Assembly: GCF_030052815.1 (NCBI RefSeq)
Contig: NC_079507.1
Coordinates: forward strand, 16,204,141 to 16,268,140
Source of the DNA: Hevea brasiliensis
Lineage: Eukaryota; Streptophyta; Magnoliopsida; Malpighiales; Euphorbiaceae
Direction of reading: 5' to 3'
Length of the DNA: 64,000 nucleotides
The stretch's first letter is position 1. Each line of letters opens with the position of its first letter. Shown piece after piece: positions 1 to 12,897 of the stretch. Position numbers and translations under genes: made by a program. The notes under the pieces are model-generated. The model did no database searches. It worked only from the letters and a program-made list of their open reading frames with translations, and was not told where the DNA came from.

Positions 1-630
1 TTCAACTCCCTCAATTCAGTGGGTGCTATCCTATAAGGAGCAATGGAAATGGGTACTGTACCCGGCAGTGTCTTAATAGCAAATTCAACTTCCCTTTCTG
101 GTGGCAAACCAGGCAACTCTTCAGGAAACACATCTGGGAAGTCTTTTACTGTGGGTGTGTCACTCAGATTTGGCTTAGCCTGCCTAGTATCCACCACATG
201 TGCTAGGTAGGCTTCACAGCCTTTTCTCATCATTCTTCCTGCAACTGTGGCTGAGATGACATTGGACAAGAAATCTGTTTTTTCCCCCACAACTGTGATC
301 TCATTACCCTCTGCAGTTTTTAGAAAAATTCTCTTCAATTTGCAATCAACTATTGCCTGATGACGTGACAACCAGTCCATTCCCAATATCACGTCAAACT
401 CATGGAAGGGCAACTCAATTAGGTCTGCCAAGAATTCATACCCCTGAATCCTTAACGAGCAACCCTTGTATACTTTGTTCACTACCACACTGTGGCCTAA
501 TGGATTAGTGACCAGAATGTCTTGGTCACTCTCCCCTACTAGTATCCCCCTTTCTACGGGTAATTTGATGCAAATGTAGGAATGAGTGGATCCTGGATCC
601 ACCAATGCATGCACAGGTGTAGTTAGAGGG
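1..630 (-). pseudogene. protease and start of reverse transcriptase, Tekay-like element A (partial)
   Basis: Read on the minus strand, this frame holds the aspartic protease active-site motif DPGSTHS near 600-580, then [18 protein letters not shown], and the linker into reverse transcriptase ending at the PISIAPYR segment at the window edge. It is colinear with 17410-18020 of element B and 51730-52330 of element C. The stretch shown stays open after the frameshifts near 620-720. Catalytic RT motifs are off the window, so activity cannot be judged. Confidence 0.85.
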
Positions 631-1902
631 AGAACGCACTCGATGACGCCCGGCATCTTGCTCCTCCCGAGCTCTCGTGGCATAATTTCTTCTTTGGTGG
701 TCCGCTGTCAAGCCTCTCTGCTGCTCGGATGCAGCCTCGTGATGGTCCAAGAGCCTCGATTTACGCATTTTCTACCTCTCGTGGTGCGGGAGCAGTGCAT
801 GCTCGCTTGTGTTGGAGCAGCTGTAGTAGTTCTGTGTGGACAGTTCCTTAACTGATGCTCTGTTGACCCACACCTCAAGCAGGCACCAGTAACTCTACAA
901 CACTCCCCCTTGTGCCACTTCAGGCAGTGTGGACATGCAGAAGATGCTGGGGCTGGTCCCTTGAACCCCATCCCTGGAGAGTTGCCCACAGATGGTGTGG
1001 ACTGACCTCTCCTAGGGGTGAACTGTGGCCTGGGCCCCTGAGACTGACCCTGACCCTGTGGCTGAGCTGAACTCTGTGCAGGAGGACCCTTGAACTTCTT
1101 CCCAAATGCAGGAGCTGAACTAGACTGACCTGGGCCCCTCTTCTGCTGTCTATCCCTTCTGGTCTGCTCACTGATTCTCACTTTTTCAACCTTTATTGCA
1201 GCTTCCACTAACTTGGCAAATTCTGTGATTCCCAAGGCAGTGAGCTGGATCTTGATGTTGTCATTTAGTCCCTCTTCAAATCTCTTACATCTTTCAGCTT
1301 CATTTGGGACTATCTCTCTTCCATAACGGCTTAATCGGACGAATTCCTTCTCGTATTCGGCCACTGACAACTGCCTCTGCCTCAGATTAATGAACTCTCT
1401 TCTTCTCTCTTCCAGGTATATAGTACCCACATATTTCTTCTTGAATTCAGAGAGGAAGAAGTCCCAAGTTACAGCTTCCGTCAGACTTCATCGACACGAT
1501 GTCCCACCACTCATAGGCATCATCTTGCAATGAGATATGGCAACCTCTAAATTTTGCTCAGGGTGCAGTGGAGTTGTTTTAGAACTCGCCTGCCTGCTCA
1601 ACCAATTCTACCGCAATGCAGTCATCTTCTCTCTTGCCATAGAAGTCCATAGCTCCAAACTTTCTTAGTCTTTCCAGGTGTGATTTCTGCTGTGGAGCTG
1701 GCGGTGGTGGTGGTGGTGCTGGCATTACCCCAGCCATTTGTCTAAAGAAGTCGGCCATTTGTTGGAACATGGCCTGTGGAGGCCGAAAGGTGCTCGCTTG
1801 AGTCAAGTGAGCAGATTCTCTCATGCCCCCAGTCTCAGCTGCTGCAGGTGGAGCATGACTCTCCACTTCCTCCTCAACGGCTCTCTGAGATGAAGGGTCC
1901 AT
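631..1902 (-). pseudogene. gag of Tekay-like element A, frameshifted
   Basis: Capsid and nucleocapsid polyprotein of a Ty3/gypsy element, which would package the element RNA in a cytoplasmic particle. The start is the ATG at 1902-1900, the same context as in elements B and C (MDPSSQRAVEEEVESHAP). A proline-rich stretch (PAPPPPPPAPQQ) follows. The retrotransposon-gag core containing YLEERRREFINLRQRQLS is open from 1430 to 708. A CCHC knuckle with the pattern C-X2-C-X4-H-X4-C ([14 protein letters not shown]) lies near 890-840. The frame breaks between 1579 and 1430, and again near 620-720, where several bases present in element B are missing. The copy cannot give one polyprotein. Confidence 0.85.
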
Positions 1903-1941
1903 ATCCTATTCAAAATAAGAAAGATAAACAGAAAGACAAAC

Positions 1942-4627
1942 CTCAAAATAAATTACATAAATCCCAAATACATATGAGAAAATAAAAATTAATTACAAAA
2001 TGACAAAATGACATCTAGTATCCTACCAATGCACTGCAGGTGACGAGGTGACACGGACACTGTGCAGAACTGCAGGATGGACTCACCCAGTCTGCGGTCT
2101 ACTGGGCTCATGATCTGTATCTCCAGTACCTACGCATGGCAAAAGCAACGCACTAAGCAATAATGCTTAGTGGTGCAATAATAAAATAAAAGAAAATAGC
2201 GAGAAAACAATTATATAGTGAATGTGTATGATTCATTTGTTTAGTATGGTTATATATACATTAATTCAGTAACTTTATTCACTTTCATTCATTTGGCTGC
2301 CCAAGTAACCTACACTAGACGACTAGACTGGATAACGGGTAAACTGGCACTGGGTACCTAGTACCTCGGGCCGTCACACCATCGGTCACATATGCATCTC
2401 CCAGTGCAATGTAGCGACTAACAAGTCAGAATAATATCGTGCACAAGGCCAAGTCTCAATACAAAGTCGAATGGCTAAAAGCCATAAAATCACAGAATGG
2501 CATATTGCCATGTGCGATCGCTAATCGAACCCTATTGGCATGCCAAACTATCCAAACCAATCTTGTTAGGTATACTAGGGCATTTGAAACTTTTAAATTC
2601 TTCAATTTGTGCATTTCAAGTTTTGGTGTCACTATTCACCTCATTGGTCAACAAAAATGTTGACTTTTGGATAGAAAATAGGTGTATTGGTTTTAACACC
2701 CCAAACATACCACATTTTGTATTTAAAACTTGTTGGAATAGATTGCCATTTCCATTTCTAACTTAAAACCAAGAGGGCAGAAAATTTCAGTTTTGGAGCC
2801 TAAGTTTACTGCTCCATTACACACTGTTACATTGGAAATTTGAAGAAATGGCAAACATGAAAGTTGTTCCTTATTTTGTCTAGTTGAATTTCCTTTTTTG
2901 AATCACTCCATTTGGAGTTTTGTAGCTCCAGATATGGCCCAAAAACCCAAGCTGGCCGGTTTGCCAATCTGCAGAAATTACCATATCTACAGTAACATGA
3001 ATAGTGATTGCCACTGCCATTTGGGTTAGGTTCTGGCCATAATTTGTGGTAGGTTCCTTCATGAAAATTGTTTGTCTATGTCTTAACTTGTTGCTGTAAA
3101 AATTTCAGGTCAATTGACCATATCTACAGTGAGTTCTGGCCAAATGAACAGTTACTGTTCATTTGGTCAATTCTGCAGAATCAGTTGCAGGGTATCCGGA
3201 TTGGGGCCAAGTTTTGGTCCTCTTGCTTTGGTCTTTTGGGCATGGTTTCTTCAGCAAAAATGCGCCATTATAAGCCTAGTTTCATGTCCAATTGGCCAAA
3301 CACCAATTGCACTAACACAGCCAAAGTTATGGCTTTGTAATTGGACTGAAATTTCAGTCCATTTACTGCTGTCCTAGGGCAGCTTACACCTTGACTTTGC
3401 CATACCATTTTTCAGTCCAAATTGTGGTCAACATACCTCAAATGGTCACTTATTGACCATTAGATTGTTCTTTAATAGTTTGATAAGCCAAGTCAATTTT
3501 TTACTTCTCAAAACCCTAATGTCCAATTCTATTTACCCATAAACCTCAATTAGCACCCTAACTCAACATCCATGCATATTCACACCTTAAACACCATTTC
3601 TAGCTCACTTTAAGTCCATTAAAACAATCAAAACCATTCCTCTATTAGGGCTGCCGAATTCTTTGGTGGACATACACATGAATTTGTTTCATTTATTTCA
3701 CAATTTCTCATCCATTACAAGCCTCAATCATGGAATTAATGAGTTTTAACTACATATATGCACTAACCTCTTGTAGGGAGATTTTTCTCAAGCTCAAAAC
3801 TTCACTTTCCTTCTTCTTCTTGGCTGCCAAAAGCTTCCCCAAGTGATATGGTCAAGGTTTAATGAAAGGGGTTAGGGAAATATGGTGGAAATGATGGAAA
3901 TCTAAAGCTTGAAAAAGCTTTAATGGAGGGTGGCTATGGGACTAGGGTTTCGGCTGCATAAGGAAGGGGGGTGGCTGCTGCAATTTTTGGTTATTTAGTC
4001 TTCATTTAGTCTTTTTATTAGTTAGTCAATTGATGGCTTAATTGTGATTGGTCAAAATTTTCTTAATGACATCACCATGATGTCATAAATAAGCTTTTTC
4101 CTCATTTTCTTTCCTTTCCTCCACTACTCATTTTCAATTTAATTTCTAGTAATGTTTCTTCATATTTTATGTCATATTAATTATTTACTCAACTGGAAAA
4201 GTCGGCCAAAAATCACCTCTGAAGGCGAAATGACCAAAATGCCCTATGTTTGGCTTAACGGGTCAAAATTGTCTGTACCGATTGAAAAAATTTTCTAGGT
4301 ATTTTCTTGGCATTCTAATGCCATGGGAACCTCAGTAATCCTTCTCTGGAGTCCCAAAAATTATTTTATAATTTTTCCCCCGGGTCTAGGGCTCCTCGTT
4401 GCGAGAACCGCAACTTCCCTCTGGTTACCCATCGCTTGGGCACCGGCTCGTTTAACTCGGTTGTATTTTATTTCTAAAATTTTTACCAAATTTTTCTTAT
4501 TAATATTTGAGTTAATTATGGTTCCTGACTTTAGTTTAAATATTTTTCCGGACGTTCTAGCTGTCCGGACCGACACCGGTCACCGGAACAGTAGAATGTA
4601 CGGAGTTGGTACAGGGAGGGTGTTACA
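1942..4627 (-). repeat. 5' LTR of Tekay-like element A, lacking its 3' end
   Basis: On the minus strand it starts TGTAACACCC at 4627 and stays similar to the 3.1-kb LTRs of elements B and C through the ACCAATGCACTG-containing segment near 2030. The last roughly 430 bp seen in B and C, including the terminal TGTCACA, are absent. The 27-bp palindrome shared by these LTRs sits at 3140-3166. Small open frames here (2439-2766, 3068-3377) are chance frames in the LTR. Confidence 0.88.
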
Positions 4628-7406
4628 TGTAGATATGGCCTTCCTAGTGAGATTATCACTAATAATGCTAAAAATTTAAATGGTTCAAATGTCCAAAAGT
4701 TATGTGATCAGTATAAGATCCTGAAGGAGCGGAAGCATGAAAAACACAAGTTTAGATAATTGAAATTCAAAATTTTTCTTCTAGGGTCACATGCATCATG
4801 CAAGATTTATTTTTATCTATTTGATTTCAATGATAAATAGTATATTAAAACTCTTTTAATATATTTTTGGATCTACATTTGCCATTTAAGATTTTAGAAT
4901 TAACATATTAATTCATTATAACCCTAGATTAGATCAAGAACAAGTGCACTAACCTGTTTAATGCACTACAGTGTGTTTGGCACTTTTGGGATGTGCCTAG
5001 GACACTAGATGTTGTCCCTCTAGCTTGTCCACATCAAGATCACCAATGGCAGCCCCTTGAATAGCTTCTAAAGCTTTTCCAATCAATTAGAAAATCAGGT
5101 TTTGCTTTTTGAGAGATTACAGATATAAACAGGATACTAGAAACGATTTCTAGCATTTTTAATTCAAGAGATTGTTGGGAAATCTCTTTGAATTGATGAG
5201 AGATGAAGAAGATGAAAGGGAGAGGTGCTTTGGGGCAGCATCAATGAAACAAATAGCAGCTAGTTATTTTTCTTTTAATCCTTTCCCTTATATAACTGGG
5301 TCACCACTTAAAACCCTTGCCACATGTCACCTTCTGATTGGCTCTAGGTTTAATTGACCCAATCACATTATGCCAAGTGTTAAACATATATTTAATCTTG
5401 ACTTTAATCATCTTACATAACTAAAAGACATATGGCAAGCTTATGTGTAGTGCCATGTGTCACCATCTCATGGTGCCACATGTCACCCTGTGAAATGACC
5501 AAAATACCCCTGTGTCTTAATTTTGAGTTCTCAATCCAAAATTATTATTTCTCTTCTTCTAATCAATTTATATCAAATATAAATAAATTAATAAGTTTCT
5601 CATTAATTAAATTCATATTTAAACATTTTAAGTATAAATTTAACTTATACTATACATCCAATAACCTAGATTTGGTTTCAAGCCATGCTGGGAACTTTGC
5701 AATCTAATTGCAAATCAAACCTATTTAATTAATTAATTAAACTCTTTAATTAATTAATTAAATCATATTTAATTTGGTGATTACTTGTGTACGTGTGTGA
5801 CTTACTAGGCTCATCACTAATTGGCAATGAGACATGATATCAACTCTTAATATCATCAGAACTCTTTCTTACCATAAATGATTTCTCTAAATCATTTTAT
5901 ACACCTCATAGACCATGGTTAACACCTAGCATAGCATGCCATGGCCACTTAATTAGTAATAAGGTTTACCTTAAATGAATCTATAATCATATGTTACCAT
6001 GAACTAGAATCTCTCTGTTACAAAATCCAAACTCAAGCTGGAGTCATGGTTTATGTCAAACCCCATTATGTTCTCTTTTAATTCCAATTCTTGATTAAAA
6101 AGATTTTCTCATCAGAAACTCTTTTCTGAATAAATCTATCTGTCCTAGCTAGGAACTTGAAACATCAAGAACAATTAAATGAACATAGGATTTTATCCCT
6201 TTTTACTTAGAGGAACAGATTCCATCTTGATCAATACCTACCTCCATATATAACTAGTAGGAGCCAACACATGCCCATATACCATACACAGTACAAGTAT
6301 GAAAAGCAGTATCAAACTCAGACCACCTATATACAAGATAACTGTGTTATCTCAGGTCTAAAGATTATATGTACTGATATGATTTATGACAATACATTGA
6401 TAAGAGTAAACTCCATGTACTTATCATAAATGTCACTGGTTTGACCTACTTATCATATATAAGTGCCTATCATATTTGTTATATGGCATGAGACTCACCA
6501 TTCCATCTTATTTACATCTCATATAAATAACTTGGGAACAAACATGATTACAATCTTTCTGGATAAGTCATGTCCTTATTGTGAAGTATCCTCGATTGTG
6601 AACCTATTTATGATACTTTGTGCTAGAAATACTGTCACTCATATTCTTAACAACTTAAGAATAGAATTTCTAACCAAATATCAATGGACCTTTTCTATTA
6701 CACATAAATATATTATGTAAACGGAAAAGTAAAAATGCCTTTTATTAATAAAAATATGTACAAGATACATACTAAATGATATGTTCTAGGGCATACTACT
6801 AACAGATCCGTCATCAATTCATTGCTCTATTAACCTCAAATGAATGGAGCTGTCGAAACTACAAATAAGAATCTCAAATGAATAATTGATAAAATGTCCA
6901 CCACTTATAAAGAGTGGCATGAAATGCTCCCTTTTGCCCTTCATGCTTAGTAGACTGCAATAAGGACATCAACTGGGGCAACTTCATATTCATTGGTGTA
7001 TGGCATGAAAGCAGTTCTACCAATTGAGGTGGAAATTCCCGCTCTACGAATCTTGATGGAGGCAAAATTGGATGAAACTGAATGGGTCAAAATAAGAATT
7101 GACCAACTAAATTTGATTGATGAGAAAAGACTAACAACAGTTTGTCATGGGCAACTATACCAAAGTAGAATGGCTAGGGCATTTAATAAGAAGGTAAGAC
7201 CTTGAGAATTCCAGCCTAGAGATCTTGTTTTGAAGAAAATATTGCCAAACCAAAGTGACCCTCGAGGTAAATGGTCACCAACTTATGAGGGACCATATGT
7301 AGTAAAGAAAGCATTTTCTGATGGTTTTTTGATCTGGACTTATATGGACGATGAAGAATTGTCAAAACCAGTAAATGCAGACGCTGTAAAAATGTATTAC
7401 GCCTAA
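4628..7406 (+). pseudogene. integrase C-terminal half of Tat1, split by a solo LTR
   Basis: Integrase joins retroelement cDNA to host DNA. Codons at 4628-4721 give the second-catalytic-Asp region (ITDNAKNLNGS), and the frame resumes after the solo LTR with PQMNGAVETTNKNL (catalytic Glu context) and then STGATSYSLVYGMKAVLPIE. The C-terminal domain ends KWSPTYEGPYVVKKAF and a final stop at 7404-7406. In-frame stops interrupt it: TAA near 6837, TGA near 6877, a double TAG near 6949, and a TGA at about 7203 where relatives have Arg (CGA to TGA). These fit C-to-T decay of a methylated repeat. The open frame 6993-7205 is only a fragment of it. Confidence 0.88.
4722..6804 (-). mobile_element. copia-family solo LTR inserted in Tat1 integrase
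   Basis: On the plus strand the insert runs from TGAAGGAGCGGAAGC to GGGCATACTACTAACA, the two ends of the LTRs of the copia element at 11008-36103. It is flanked by GATCC on both sides (4717-4721 and 6805-6809), a perfect 5-bp target-site duplication, with no internal copia sequence. It is therefore a solo LTR left by recombination between two LTRs. Length is about 2.08 kb. The 85-residue frame at 6463-6720 occurs in all copies and is treated as an LTR by-product. Confidence 0.95.
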
Positions 7407-7869
7407 AAAAAAAAGGTGAGAGTGAAAACCTGAAAGGGTACTCCTAGCAAAATGAGTGAGAGAGGGTGAAAATCCATAAGGGCGCTTTCTGTAAAATGAG
7501 GGAAGAATGAAAACCTAAAAGGCTGGTATTACTAGTATCTGTGGCAATGAGCAGTCCTAAAAGTTAATTAAAAGGAATTCGTAATATTTCTCTTATCTTC
7601 CCTTCAAAATTGTAAGACCTTTCATGTATTCTGATTTCTCATTATCAAAACCATAATTTATGTTAGTTTTCTTTATGCATCACTCACCACTAGCCTATTT
7701 ACTTTGGAATTTGTGCTATTAACTTATTAATATTTTATTATAAGGTGAGAATTTAAACACATAGGTAACTATATATATTGTTGCTTTGAGATTGCATGAG
7801 ATAAAACAATTGGTAAGCAAGCAGCATATGGGCATGAAAGATTACTAAAGAAATTGGGACTCGAACTAT

Positions 7870-7905
<36 letters not shown>

Positions 7906-9806
7906 GTGGAAGAAGAAGGAAAAGAAAAATGTAGGAGAGAAAACTTGAAAAAGCGCTCTAAGCAAAATGGGAAGTAGGAGTGAAAACCTAAAAAGGCACT
8001 AATAGTGAAATGAGAAAACGCGAGATTAAAAAGTATTTTCTGAAAAAGGAGAATTCAAAAAGGCATCAACAAAAATGATCAAAAGCGGGTGGAGGAAAGT
8101 CGAGGAAAATGGTGGAGAAGAGAATAAAATACCATGCTTTGGAATGACTATTGGTCTTCCTATCGACTTCTCGGCTTCAAGTTCAGGATTAAATAAACTC
8201 TCAATCGGACGAGATTCTTCATCGGTTTTGCTTTGAAGCCTAAATATTAATAAAATCTTGCATGTCTTAGTTCTCATTTATCGAAAGTTTACACAGTAGT
8301 AAGTGGTTAATAACTATGCATTCATCATATGTTTTGTTTTGCCTTAATAGATCGATGTTTTTATAAAGCTCAAAGTCAGCATTTTCGTAGGTGCATGCCC
8401 AATGGTAGTTTCTCACCCTTAATGCCCCAAAATCCATTCCACTCTCTCTCTGGATTTAATTTTCTTGTTATTAACCTCTGGACTCAAAGTCGATCTTAAT
8501 TTTAATTTCAAAATTTTATTTTCTTATTATTAACGTCTGGGCTCAAGGTCCATATTAATTTCAATTTTAGAATTTAATTTTTGTTCTTAACCTCTGGGCT
8601 CAAGGCCCATGTTAATTTTAATTTCAGAATCTTATTAACCTCTGAACTCAAGGTTCATGTTAATTTTAATTTCAAAGTTTAAATCTTTGGACTCTAGGTC
8701 CATGTTAATTTTAATTTCAGAGTTTAATTCTCTTGTTATTAGCCTTTGAGCTCTAGGTCCATGTTAATTTTAATTTTAAAATTTTATTTCCTTGTTATTA
8801 GTCTCTAGACTCTAGGTCCATGTTAATTTTAATTTTAGAATTTTATTTCCTTTTTATTAACCTCTGGGCTCAAGGTCCATGTTAATTTTAAATTCAGAAT
8901 TTAATTTTTGTTATTAACCTCTAGGCTCCAGGCCCATGTTAATAATTATTTTTAGAATCTTATTTTCTTCTGGACTCAAGGTCCATGTTAATTTTAATTT
9001 CAAAGTTTAACCTCTGGACTCTAAGTTCATGTTAATTCTAATTTCAAAGTTTAATTCTCTAGTCATTAACCTCTTGACTGTATGTCCATGTTAATTTTAA
9101 TTTCAAAGTTTAATTCTCTTGTTATTAACCTCTGGACTCTAAGTCCATGTTAATTTTAATTTCAGAATGTTATTAACCTCTGGACTCTAGGTCTATGTTA
9201 ATTTTAATTTCAGAATTTTATTAGTCTCTGGGCTCAAGGCCCATGTTAATTTTAATTTCAAAATCTTATTTTCTTGTCAGTAACTTTCTGGGCTCTAGGT
9301 CCGTGTTAATTTTAATTTCAAAATTTTATTAGCATCTGGGCTCAAGGTCCATGTTAATTTTAATTTCAAAATTTAATTTTTTGTAATTAATCTCTGGGCT
9401 CATGGTCCATCTTAATTTTAATTTTAATTTCTAGACTCTAGGTCCATGTTGATTTTAATTTTAATGTTTTTAACCTCTAGACTCTAGGTCCATTTTAATC
9501 TTAATTTCTGATTTTCAGCTCTGGACTCAAAGTCCATGTTGATTTTAAGATTCTAAAACTATCTATGTATCGAGATAATTTATTTCCATATTTATCAACT
9601 TTTTAAGTTTATATGTTAACATGGCTTTTCCCTTTTTAAACTCTAATATGCAAACTTTGGCATTTCGAAGGTTTTGAGATTTGACTTAGTTTTATGTTTT
9701 ACTCGTCCAAAATATAAGTCTATGTCTTTACATATTCCCTATTTGTAGGAAACTCAAAATTCCTTTTCTCATTTCCTCCAACGGAAAACATGTAAAGAGG
9801 GGCAGC
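7407..9806 (+). other. 3' untranslated region of Tat1
   Basis: A non-coding stretch between the integrase stop and the 3' LTR. It opens with loosely repeated segments containing GTGAAAACCTGAAAGGG (around 7425, 7945, 7985), has a 28-base A run at 7874-7901, and then the 21-unit tandem array. It ends in the purine-rich AAAGAGGGGCAGC just before the LTR, the likely polypurine tract for plus-strand priming. I see no gene in it. Confidence 0.75.
8460..9550 (+). repeat. tandem array of about 21 units, 39-62 bp each, in the Tat1 3' UTR
   Basis: The core CTCTGGACTCTAGGTCCATG (with GGGCTCAAGG variants) followed by a T/A-rich TTAATTTTAATTTCA spacer repeats about 21 times, first near 8475 and last near 9520. 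Units differ by substitutions and spacer length, so the array is old or diverging quickly. Variable tandem repeats in the 3' UTR are a known trait of Tat/Ogre elements and a suggested source of plant satellites. Confidence 0.93.
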
Positions 9807-11007
9807 TGTAGACACTATATTTTATCCGAGCATTTTAATAAAATGATAAAAATAATAATAATATCAATTTTTGATTCTTGATATGGCAATTCAATTGTTA
9901 ATTTTAAAACAAGTTTTAATTCCAATTATAAAATTTAATCCACCTTTAATTTTCTTTTGGGCCAAATCAAATTTGAATTTTAATTTTAATTTTTAATTAA
10001 ATTGTTTATTTATGTGTTTTTTTATCTTAATCTAATTTAAAAAAAAAAAAAAGAAAAAGAAAAAAAAATTCCTTTTGTGCCAATTTTAATCTTAACCCTT
10101 AAATTTTTGTAAGAATTAATTGGGACCTTAGGATTAAAAGTGAAAATAACAAAATGGTACACAAGTGATTTTAGCCATCCATTATTCTTAGGAGTTAAAT
10201 TTGTACCATTAGAATTATTAAAGAAATAAAGATAAATTCTAATACTATTAAATCCTAGCCCTTGTTTTTTAGGAGATTTAATTTATACCATTAGATCAAG
10301 AATTAGTTAAAGTAAAAGAAAAGACAAATTTTGTACAATTTAATTTCAACAATTGATCTAATTTGTAAAGAAGAATTCTTGACCTTTGGATTAAAATAAA
10401 TAAAACAAAATAGTTCTAATTTAATCTAAATCTTTAATCTTTTATCTCTTTAATTTTTGACCATTACATTTAGGGTAAAGAAATAATAATAAAAATAAAA
10501 ATTAATTGTGGTGCCTTTAAATCTCATCCCTCCATTTTGGTTTCTAAAATCCTAACCCTTTATTTTAGGCTTTTACTTTCCTATAAATACCTTAACATTT
10601 ACCGTTGAGAGGGATTCTTTTGTTGGAGAGAAAATTTCTTTAATAGGAAGAAAAGATTTGCTATTAAAAACCTCATTCTTTTTTCCTTAAACAACACCAC
10701 TTTATTTATTCCCACCATTGTAAACCCACCTACAGAGAGAATCCTTTGGCACAGTCCTCTGCGTTGTATCAACCAAATTACTCACCTCACCAACAAACAC
10801 ATCTTCATCGGTCACCTCACCTTGTAAGATCTAAAACCCATTTCTTCTCCCCATTATTTTCAGTTCACTTGGACACAACAAACCCATTCACCTTTGATTG
10901 CTTCACAAGTATCCAGTTTGATGTACCCCAGTTATACAACACTTCACCCATATAGACGAGATGTCTCAGCCTCACCTAGCTCCAAAATAGTGCAAGAATA
11001 GCACTCC
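9807..11007 (+). repeat. Tat1 3' LTR, first segment
   Basis: Starts TGTAGACACT right after the putative polypurine tract, as Tat/Ogre LTRs do. It carries the U3 promoter (TATA box at 10582-10589) and is cut at 11007 by the copia element. The duplicated ACTCC (11003-11007 and 36104-36108) shows that 36109 continues the same LTR. The 69-residue frame at 10746-10955 is probably a chance frame in the transcribed leader. Confidence 0.85.
10582..10589 (+). promoter_or_regulatory. TATA box of the Tat1 3' LTR
   Basis: TATAAATA in the context TTTCCTATAAATACC, about 775 bp into the LTR. The Tat2 LTR has the same CTATAAATACC at 60129-60139, which supports this as the element promoter. Transcription would start about 30 bp downstream. 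Confidence 0.7.
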
Positions 11008-12897
11008 TGAAGGAGCGGAAGCGTGAAAAACACAAGTTTTTACTATTGAATTCAAAAATTTTCACCTAGGGTCACATGCATCATGCAAGATTTATTTTTA
11101 TCTATTTGATTTCAATGATAAACAACATATTAAAACTCTTTTAATGTGTTTTTGGATCTGTATTTACCATTTAAGATTTTAAAATTAATCAGATTAATTT
11201 TAGAACCCTAGATTAAATCAAGAACAAACACACTAACCTCTTGATGCACTGTAGTGTATTTGCGCCTTTGAGATGCATCTTCAGGACACCAGATGTTGTC
11301 CCTCTAACTTGTCCACACCATGAACACCTATGGCAGACCTTGAACAGCTTCTAAAACTTTTTCTACTATTTAGAAAATTAAGTTCTGCCTATTAAGAGAT
11401 AAAATATGTAAATAGGACATTAGAAACGATTTCTAGTATTTTTAATTCAAGAGATTGATGGCTAATCTCTTTGAATTGATGAGAGATGAAGAAGAAGAGA
11501 GAGGAGAGCTTGGGTGGTGGCACCAATGAGAGCAGCAGCTGGTTGTGTTATTTTCTTATCATAACAACACTTATATAGCTAGGTTAACACATTAAACCCT
11601 TGCCACATGTCACCCTCTGACTGGTTCTAGGATTAATTGACCCAATCACATTGTGCCAAGTGTCAAACCTATATTTAATCTTAATTTTAATCATCTTACA
11701 TGATTAAAAGACATTTGGCAAGCTTATGTGTAATGCCATGTGTCACCATCTCATGGTGCCACGTGTCACACTGTGGAATGACCAAAATGCCCCTGTGTCA
11801 AAATTAATTAATTAATCTTTATTAATTAATTTCTCATTAATTAAATTCATATTTAAACACTTTAAATATAAATTTAACTTATACTGTACATCCAATAACC
11901 TAGATTTGATTTTAAGTCATGCTAGGGACTTTGCAATCTAATTGCAAACCAAACCTATTTAATTAATCAATTAAACTCTTTAATTAATTAATTAAATCAT
12001 ATTTAATTAGGTAATAACTTGTGTATGTGTGTGACTTACTAGGCTCATCACTAATTGGCAATGAGACATGATATCAACTCTTAATATCATCAGAACTCTT
12101 TCTTACCATAAATGATTTTTCTAAATCATTTTATGCACCTCATAGACCATGGTTAACACCTAGCATAACATGCCAAGACCACCCAATTAGTAATAAGGTT
12201 TACCTTAAATGAACCTATAATCATATGTTACCATGCACTAGAATCTCTCTGTTACAAAATCCCAACTCAAGTTGGAGTCATGGTTTATGTCAAACTCCAT
12301 TTGCTATGAATATTATATTCTCCTTTAATTCCAGTTTTTGATTAAAAAGATTTTCTCATCAGAAACTCTTTTCTGATTAAATATATCTGTCCTGGCCAGG
12401 AACTTGAAACATCAAGAATAATTAAATGAACATAGGATTTTATCTCTATTTACTTAAAGGAACATATTCCATCTTGATCAACACCTACCTCCCTATATAA
12501 CTAGTAGGAGCCAATACATGCCCATATACCCATACACAGTACAAGTATGAAAGCAGTATCAAACTCAAACTACCTATATACAAGATAACTATGCTATCTC
12601 AGGTCTAAATATAATATGCACTGATATAATTTATGACAAAACATTGATAAGACTAAACTCCATGTGCTTGTCATAAGTGTCACTGGTTCGGCCTACTTAT
12701 CATTTCTAAGCGCCTATCATGTTTATCATATGGCATGAGACTCACCATTCCATCTTATTTATATCTCATATAAATAACTTGGGAACAAACATGAATACAA
12801 TCTTTCTGGATAAGTCATGTCCTTATTATGAAGTATCCTCGATTGTGAACCTATTTATGATACTTTGTGCTAGAAATAATGTCACTCATATTCTTAA
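11008..12897 (-). repeat. copia 3' LTR, first segment
   Basis: Plus-strand text starts TGAAGGAGCGGAAGCG and matches the 5' LTR at 33996-36103 until the Tekay insertion point at 12897. The continuation is at 25999-26152. The target-site duplication CTTAA is at 12893-12897 and 25994-25998. Confidence 0.95.

Larger units (their letters stand above)
1..4627 (-). mobile_element. Ty3/gypsy chromovirus (Tekay/Del-like) element A, 5' part
   Basis: Read on the minus strand, the order is LTR (4627 to about 1942), gag (from 1902), then protease and the first residues of reverse transcriptase, cut by the window edge. The LTR begins TGTAACACCC on the minus strand, like the LTRs of elements B and C in this window, and gag and pol match those copies closely. 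The element lies inside the integrase of Tat1: Tat coding sequence resumes right after 4627. The expected target-site duplication on this side is TGTAG (4628-4632); its partner is off the window. The LTR 3' end, primer binding site and leader are missing (junction near 1941). Confidence 0.93.

Noticed and set aside
6463..6720. An 82-85 residue open frame that recurs in copia LTR copies (also 19513-19770, 31416-31673, 35771-36019, truncated at 12719-12916)
   Set aside because: It runs antisense to the copia element, has no recognisable domain, and its conservation is explained by the LTRs being recent copies.
4717..6809. Copia insertion-site preference for GGA (in element orientation GGATC, GGAGT, GGAAC)
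   Set aside because: Three of four sites is too few to claim, and the fourth (GTGTG) does not fit.
7874..7901. 28-base A run, possible retroposon poly(A) tail
   Set aside because: No element body or target duplication was found; it lies in the middle of the Tat1 3' UTR.
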